A DNA stretch of 64,000 nt from Typhlomys cinereus (taxonomy: Eukaryota > Chordata > Mammalia > Rodentia > Platacanthomyidae), in assembly GCA_023101885.1 (NCBI GenBank), contig JALPQD010000247.1, positions 1,007,230 to 1,071,229 on the forward strand, in the 5' to 3' direction. Every line of letters begins with the position of its first letter. The first letter of the stretch is position 1. The translations under genes and the position numbers were made by a program. Positions 58,706 to 64,000 of the stretch are shown one piece after another. Under the pieces are notes generated by a model. That model was not told the DNA's origin and did not search any database. It worked only from the letters and a program-made list of their open reading frames with translations.

Positions 58706-59078
58706 TGGTACTTTGTTGCTATGAGACAGCACTCAGGCTCAAGTAACTTAGAAGAGAAAGGGAGACTTATTTGGCTTATGGTTCAGAGGGGAGATATAGT
58801 CCTTTATGGCAGGAAAGGCATGGCTGGTAGGCAGAAGTTGGGGGCGGCTTAGTCGCTGCATAGGCTGGGAGAGATGTAACTACAAGAGCAGGGTAACTAA
58901 CTGAAGCAGGGTGGGACTGACCAACTTCAAGGCCCACCCCCTGTGACTGCCTTCCCCCAACAAGGTTCCACGTCCTAAAGGTGCCATGACCTTCCCAAAC
59001 AACTAAAGATTCAAGCGCATAAGTCTGAGGGGGACAAACTGACATGTGAGGAGATTGTCTCCGCCTGCTCCATGGCCC
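58706..59078 (+). mobile_element. MaLR-type LTR
   Basis: ctttgttgctatgagacagc, gggagacttatttggcttat, ggttcagaggggagatatag, ggcaggaaaggcatggctgg, ggttccacgtcctaaaggt, ccttcccaaacaactaaag and agtctgagggggacaaac follow a THE/MT-type MaLR order. Confidence 0.7.
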
Positions 59079-59299
59079 AGTGACAAGCCTTGCTGGTTCT
59101 GATGTCCTGAGCACTTCCTATTCTGCAACCTGCAGCTGAGCACTGAAAACGCCTGTTTGCAGCAATGGGTCTTCAGAATCTCAGCTAGAGAGACAAATCA
59201 GAGCTCTGGGCAATGCTGTCTACCTGAAGCTTTAAGAAGCCAGGTGCTGAGTCTGAATCCACAAGGAACCACTATGCACATTTGGAGGAGGAGTCCTGT

Positions 59300-59445
59300 G
59301 GGTTTTTTTTTTTTTTTTCTTCCTTGAGAAAGTCTTATGTAGTCCAGGCCTCAAATTAGCTACCTACCCCAGGATGACTTTGAACTCCTGATCTGCCTCC
59401 ATTTCCCAAGTGCTAGGTTTAAAGGTCTGCACTTTCCTGTGACCT
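59300..59445 (-). mobile_element. B1 SINE, antisense
   Basis: T run at 59301-59319, then gagaaagtcttatgtagtcc, aggatgactttgaactcctg and caagtgctaggtttaaaggt: the complement of B1. Confidence 0.8.
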
Positions 59446-59474
59446 TTTCAATCTTTTTCCTTTTCAGAAAGTGT

Positions 59475-59694
59475 TATCATGGCTCAAGGGTTAAGTTTTT
59501 GCCTTGCAAGCAGAAGGACCTGAGTTTGGTTCCTCAGATCCCAGGCAAAAATGCCAGATGGATGTTGCCTGTACTTCCGGCCCTGGAAGGTAGAGTCCGA
59601 AAAGCCCCAGAGCAGAGCATTAAGGAGGAAGAGCAATTCAAGATGATTCCCAAAGTCACTCTTGGGCCTCCACAGGTACACATAGTGCCCTCTT

Positions 59695-59744
<50 letters not shown>

Positions 59745-59795
59745 CACACATGCGCGCGCACATGCACGCACGCATGCACGCACATGCACACACAA
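59475..59795 (+). mobile_element. Older-type B2-like SINE
   Basis: tatcatggctcaagggttaag (head), gcagaaggacctgagtttgg, ccctggaaggtagagtccga, ggaggaagagcaattcaaga, cttgggcctccacaggt, catagtgccctcttt, then (CA)n 59699-59750 with a (cg)-rich end to 59790. Confidence 0.85.
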
Positions 59796-59960
59796 AAGAA
59801 AGAAAGCAAGAAAAGAGGAAAGAAATGCTGTTGTGAAGATCCAGAGGGATACACTGGGCAGAGGACTTAGTGCAAGACCTGGGACAAGTGAATCCTAGCC
59901 CGGGCCATTCAGCTTTTTGTTCCCATTAGAGACTTCTTCAAGAATGGGGCTCTTCTCCTT

Positions 59961-59983
59961 GTTTTTTTTTTTTTTTTTTTTTT
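59961..59983 (+). repeat. Poly(T) run
   Basis: A 22-23 nt T homopolymer beside the SINE cluster. Confidence 0.9.
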
Positions 59984-60159
59984 AAGGGGGAAAAGTGAGT
60001 AGCAGGGCCGTTTGGATTTAAGTAGAAAAGGTCACTGCGCGGTGCAAGGATGAGAGGCTCCTGGGAACACAATGAAAACACACCAGTGGACTGTGTTATC
60101 CTGCGGAAGGGAAGGGACACGTCTCTTGCCAAGTTGCCACAGAATAAAGAGGAATCGAT

Positions 60160-60266
60160 CCGGGCCTGGTTGGGCGCCACAAGCCTGTATTCCCAGAACC
60201 CGGGAAGCTGGGCCAGAGGACCATGAGTGTGAGGCCAGCCTGGGTTGCATAGAAAGACTCTGCCTC
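60160..60266 (+). mobile_element. B1 SINE
   Basis: cctggttgggcgccacaagc, ctgtattcccagaacccggg, gtgaggccagcctgggttgc and agactctgcctcaaaa: B1 left half plus tail. Its A-rich end served as the target of the SINE at 60283. Confidence 0.85.
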
Positions 60267-60282
60267 AAAAGAGAGAGTAAGG

Positions 60283-60588
60283 GCTGGAGAGGTGGCTCAG
60301 GGGTTAAGCCTCCGCCTTGCAGGCGGAAGGTCCCGAGTTCGGATCCCAGATCCCACGTATAGACGCCAGGCGGAAGCGGGGGTGGCCTGCGCTTCTGGTC
60401 CTGGTAGGGCGGAGCCTGTGAATCCCGGGGCAGAAGGAGGTGGAGGCGTCCATGGTGGTTCGCGAATTCGTCCGTGGTTCTACATATACACAGGCACACA
60501 CACAACACACACAGACACACACATACACACGCACATGCGCACAGTTGAATAATAAATAATAATAAAAAAAAAATTAAAAAAAATTGTT
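60283..60588 (+). mobile_element. Young B2-like SINE with about 16-bp target duplication
   Basis: aaaagagagagtaagg flanks both sides (60267-60282 and 60589-60604, sharing boundary bases). Head ggctggagaggtggctcagg, B box gagttcggatccc, and tttctggtcctgg-type right half (gcttctggtcctggtagggc). CpG-rich, so probably the youngest copy. Tail (ac)n then aataataaataataata. Confidence 0.93.
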
Positions 60589-60601
60589 AAAAGAGAGAGT
60601 A

Positions 60602-60895
60602 AGGAACTGAGGAGACGGCTCAGCAGTTGAAACCCTTGCCTTACAAACACAAGGACCTGAATTCAGATCCCCAGATCCCAGGTAAAAATACTGGGCAAAG
60701 GTGGCAACCCGTCTGTATGTATTTCTAGCCCGGAAAGGCAAAACCCGAGAAACTCCAGGGCAAGCTGGCTAGCCAGACTGTCCCTCAGTGGCATGCCCCG
60801 GGCCTAATAGAAAGCCAGGCTAACAATAATAAGGTGGAAGAATGTTTAAAGATGATTCCGGGCGTCAGCCTTGGGCCACCATAGGCACACACACT
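60602..60895 (+). mobile_element. Older-type B2-like SINE with an internal insertion
   Basis: Head aactgaggagacggctcagc, B-box region gaattcagatccc, ctagcccggaaaggcaaaac, then about 50 bp not seen in the other copies (60761-60810), then aataataaggtggaagaatg, agatgattccgggcgtcagc and cttgggccaccatagg. Confidence 0.8.
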
Positions 60896-60940
60896 TGAAT
60901 GTACTTGTTCGTGTATATACACCTGCAGTCACCTGTCCAC

Positions 60941-60943
<3 letters not shown>

Positions 60944-61005
<62 letters not shown>
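60944..61005 (+). repeat. (CA)n microsatellite
   Basis: About 60 nt of CA with one T, at the end of the SINE cluster. Confidence 0.95.
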
Positions 61006-61009
61006 AAAC

Positions 61010-62510
61010 ACATACATGAAAAATGGTGTGTAGGGGTGAGGGATCAGTTTTCCTTTCATCCTCAGAGTGCTGGAGTTTCCTGAAATTGGTAGAGGGGACA
61101 TAGTTTAGGACTTGAAGACGTTTCAGCCAGAGTTCAGGAGCGAGGGAACTCCTTAGAACTCTGAGTTACTCATGCACAGAAGTCTCTCTGGACTCGCTCC
61201 TTCTTAGATTTCAATCAAATCTGACCCTTTGTGCACGTTCAGGTGTTGGAGAAGCAGCCTCTATCTGCATTTGAGGTGAGCAATTCTGGAAGCAGGAGAC
61301 CTGGGAAATTTTGTTAGGAGGCATCAAGATAACCCCCTGAATCAGGCAAGAGGAAAGGATCAAGCGACGGGAGGAGGCATGGGCAAGCACCCACCAGAAT
61401 TATGCTGTAGAGGGCTGGGGAAAAGCTGCCATACCTTAATGGGGCAGACGAAAACTGGTTCTCCTTTGCTATGTGAATACTTAAGGGAACAGCTCTGAGT
61501 TTTCTTTCTCGTGGGTTGGATACTACTAGTGTTTAGCTTTATAGACAGGAAAACTAAAGCTCTGAGCATGTGGATAACTTTGCCTCCAACTCAGAGCTAG
61601 GAATTAATTGACAGAACTTTAATTAGCAACGAGTCTGTCTGAACCCAAAGTCTGCCTGTCTCATCTCTGCAGTAATTGCAGGATCACAAATCCTGCCTAA
61701 AACTTCCCAAGGAGAAGATAGGACACCCATGAGCAGGAATAGCTGGTAGATTTTCTTGACATCATTCAGGACTTAGGTGAACCTAGACTCTTTGGAGGAT
61801 GCAAGTTTGCTGGTAACTGTGAAGCAGTTGCGTGCGGAGGAACTGGGGCGCAGTCATCTCTCCTGCAGGACTTTTGAATTGCCAGTAGATGGCGCGCTTA
61901 CCTCACGTCCTGCGGGACTCTGCGCCTTAGCTCCGTGCTGGGATCCGCAGTCCATCCAGCTGATTCTCCCAAGCACACACACTTTCAGTTCAAGAGACTC
62001 TGCTGCGCTGTTTTGAGTCCTTCTTGGAAGTCTTTGGGATACGTGCTTGGGATACTGGGCTGTGAGCTGTCAAAAGGGGAAGATGAAGCTCTTGCAACTC
62101 AGGACAGGAGGCTGGAACGGGGGCTTGAGGTTGAAGGAACACTAGGTTTCTGGTCTGAGCAACCTTGCATAGTCGGAAGGAGGCTGTGTTTTCATAGGAC
62201 TGCGCCAGAGATGTTAGAGACCAGGTGTAACCAAGCACTCTTGTTTGTGCTCAAGAAGTTAATGAGGGGCTTTATGGACAGCAGGCGTCAGTGGCAGCAA
62301 TATTGTGCTTTCTGGTTACTTCCTCTATCCTGATCCCACCTCTCTGTTCTGCTTATTTTAGAGACAGAGCTTGATACCTTCCCTAAGCTCCTGGATGTCC
62401 ACCAGGGTCAGACTCTCAGGCTGTACTGGCTTCTTCAGGGAGATCCAGCAGCCTAAAGCAGGAAGTAAGGGAGGAAGAAGAGGGAATGAGGTGGTGCTTG
62501 ATGGACAGAA
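61010..62510. other. Unique stretch before the minisatellite
   Basis: Repeat-poor. It contains the CTCF-type motif at 61882 in a locally CpG-bearing segment (61820-61950). No coding gene recognised. Confidence 0.45.
61882..61893 (+). promoter_or_regulatory. CTCF-type motif, full consensus match
   Basis: CCAGTAGATGGC followed by GCG matches all 12 positions of CCASYAGRKGGC. It lies in unique, locally CpG-containing sequence about 0.65 kb before the CTCF-like minisatellite and points in the same direction. Confidence 0.65.
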
Positions 62511-62517
62511 AGAGGGT

Positions 62518-62907
62518 GATGCTGTCCTGCATGCAGTACCCCCAGGGGGCGATGCTGTCCTGCAGGCAGTACCCCCAGGGGGCAATGCTGTCCTGCAGGC
62601 AGTACCTTCAGGGGGCGATGCTGTCCTGCAGGCAGTACCTTCAGGGGGCGATGCTGTCCTGCAGGCAGTACCATTGGGGGGCGATGCTGTCCTGCATGCA
62701 GTACCCCCAGGGGGCGATGCTGTCCTCCATGCAGTACCTTTAGGGGGGCGATGCTGTCCTGCAGGCAGTACCATTGGGGGCGATGCTGTCCTGCATGCAG
62801 TACCCCCAGGGGGCGATGCTGTCCTGCAGGCAGTACCCCCAGGGGGCGATGCTGTCCTCCATGCAGTACCTTTAGGGGGACGATGCTGTCCTGCAGGCAG
62901 TACCTGG
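62518..62907 (+). repeat. 33-bp minisatellite, 11 full units plus a partial one
   Basis: Units begin gatgctgtcc and end agggggc. Unit starts are 62518, 62551, 62584, 62617, 62650, 62683, 62716 (34 bp), 62750 (32 bp), 62782, 62815, 62848 (34 bp) and 62882 (partial). Variation is confined to two slots: tgcatg/tgcagg/tccatg, and ccccca/ccttca/cctttag/ccattg. Shared variant combinations between units 6-8 and 9-12 suggest block-wise expansion. Five units (cores at 62539, 62572, 62704, 62803 and 62836) carry CCCCCAGGGGGC, which is 11/12 to the CTCF core. Two more carry CCTTCAGGGGGC (10/12). The array is open in several frames on both strands, so the long ORFs across it are not evidence of a protein. 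Confidence 0.95.
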
Positions 62908-63238
62908 CAGCTGCCTGGCACCATACTGAGCACTGTGGCTAGACTGTCCCTCAACACCCCTGCTTTGAAAGAGGCATGCACATCCCTGTCAGGCAGATGA
63001 GAGAGTGAAGTTCTAGCCTGAAGGCATGGCAGGACAAGGGAAGTTAAGCTGTTGGCCACAGGTGTGGAAAGTTTGGGGAGGGTAGAACCAGACCCTTCTT
63101 TTGTCTGCCTTGCAGTTGGGGCCTATTTGGGGGCCATTTGGGGGCTAAGCCTTCCATAGCAGCCAGCAACTGTCCCTTTGTGAGTCAGGCCAGCTGCTGG
63201 TCATAGCTACCACCAATCACACCTTCCCCACCATGACG

Positions 63239-63298
63239 CGCACGCGCATACACACACACACACACACACACACATACACACACACACACACACACTCA
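63239..63298 (+). repeat. (CA)n microsatellite
   Basis: gcgcacgcgcata followed by about 48 nt of CA with one T. Confidence 0.93.
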
Positions 63299-63491
63299 GT
63301 CTCCTAGATTAGCTCTGCTTCCTTACCTGGATGACTGTCTGCCAAGGCGCATGGCCTTTAGAATCACAGAGTCCAGAGGGCAGTGGCTGGGGTAGGGTGG
63401 ACCTGCCGCTCTTTCTGTCCTTAATCTGTCTTCTGGCCGTCTTGGAGAGCTCTTGCAGTTTATTCCCCTGGCCTGGTTTCTAGATGTACTG

Positions 63492-63706
63492 TGGGCGCTG
63501 GCAAGACAGCTCAGCAAATAGGGCAGCTGCTTACAAACCTGGAGACCCGAGTTCAGCCTCCAGAAGCCAACATGGTAAAAGAAGAGAACTGACCTCTGAA
63601 AGTCGTCTTCTGACCTCCGTCCCTGGGCCATGACCTCCCCTCTCCCTCTTCCTCTCCCTCTCTCTGTCATAGATAAATAAATAAAATATTTTTAAAAGGC
63701 CTGCAA
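63492..63706 (+). mobile_element. B3-like SINE
   Basis: gggcgctggcaagacagctcagc (A box), gagacccgagttcagcctcc (B box), gaagagaactgacctctgaa, gtcgtcttctgacctccgtc, ct-rich stretch and an aataaataaaat tail. Same family as 38985 and 12905. Confidence 0.85.
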
Positions 63707-63767
63707 CCTGCCTTGTTGGTAAGGAAAGGTCCCATTCCCAAGTGACTTCTCAGAAAACCAGTCCCTA

Positions 63768-63935
63768 GTTGGGCGTGGCGATTCCTGCCATGTAGTCCCA
63801 GCCCTCAGAGGATGGAGACAAGAGGATTGCTGCCAATGCAAGGCCAGTCTAGTCTGTACAGTGAGCACTAGACCAGACCTGGACTGTAGAGTGAGACTCT
63901 GTCTTCAAATTTGAAACAAAATAAAGTAAAACCCA
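63768..63935 (+). mobile_element. B1 SINE
   Basis: gttgggcgtggcgattcctg, gtagtcccagccctcagagg, gattgctgccaatgcaaggc, then a partly repeated gtctgtacagtgag / actgtagagtgagactctg, suggesting a B1 with the internal duplication. Ends in an A-rich tail. Confidence 0.85.
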
Positions 63936-64000
63936 GTCCCTAGAATCCTCTCCCAGCCTCCACCGATCACCATTCTCTTGCCCGCTCCTCCTTTGGATAG

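Noticed and set aside
60032..60520. 162-codon minus-strand frame
   Set aside because: Runs through an antisense SINE and a B1; repeat-derived.
62518..62907. CRISPR-like array
   Set aside because: Units abut with no unique spacers, and the genome is mammalian; it is a minisatellite.
62358..63059. Long overlapping frames on both strands (233 and 209 codons) with an 11-residue repeat
   Set aside because: The 33-bp period keeps many frames open on both strands, and 34- and 32-bp units shift the frame mid-array. There is no domain, splice site or codon signal.
61010..64000. Start of NEUROG1
   Set aside because: No bHLH-coding frame is present; the gene should lie beyond the right edge.

Overview
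This window is ordinary mammalian chromosomal DNA. It is AT/GC-mixed, repeat-dense and almost entirely non-coding, and no bacterial, viral or plasmid gene organisation is present. The organism is a rodent. B1 (7SL-derived), ID-type, B4-like and several B2-like tRNA-headed SINEs are present, together with ORR1/MT-type MaLR LTRs. The youngest SINE has a B2-like head (ggctggagagatggctcag) but a right half unlike mouse or rat B2. That suggests a myodont outside Muridae, for example a jerboa or other dipodoid; this species guess is inference only.

The only protein-coding gene I can support is TIFAB, the FHA-domain regulator of TIFA/TRAF6 signalling, on the minus strand. Its whole coding sequence is one exon (33729 down to 33103). 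A splice acceptor lies 10 nt before the ATG and a poly(A) signal lies about 420 nt after the stop. In human, TIFAB sits at 5q31.1 between MACROH2A1 and NEUROG1/CXCL14 and is also on the minus strand. By synteny the left end of this window faces MACROH2A1 and the right end faces NEUROG1. No exon of either neighbour was recognised.

Layout: 1-2 kb is an old antisense L1 split by a 616-bp solo MaLR LTR with a perfect 5-bp target duplication. 2-17 kb holds scattered SINEs, a second perfect solo LTR (6225-6829), a consensus CTCF-type motif (8144-8155) and L1 3' fragments (13.4-15.3 kb). 17.7-33 kb is the repeat-poor flank of TIFAB, with candidate regulatory sequence. 33.1-33.7 kb is the TIFAB coding exon. 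34-38 kb is mostly unique. 38.2-42 kb is an L1, MLT1 and HAL1-like block. 42-52.6 kb carries young SINEs, an exact 151-bp local duplication, nested LTR/L1 insertions and three ORR1-like LTRs. 55.4-59.1 kb has two ERV-type LTRs, one followed by a tRNA-His-like primer-binding site, plus a 259-nt uninterrupted homopurine tract. 59.3-61 kb is a SINE cluster. 61.9-62.9 kb carries a consensus CTCF-type motif and, 0.6 kb on, a 33-bp minisatellite in which five units repeat an 11/12 CTCF-like core in the same orientation.

The best candidate for something undescribed is this last CTCF-like array on the NEUROG1-facing side. It is a regulatory hypothesis, not a demonstrated system. All repeat family names come from recognition by eye, so subfamilies and exact ends are approximate unless target-site duplications are given.
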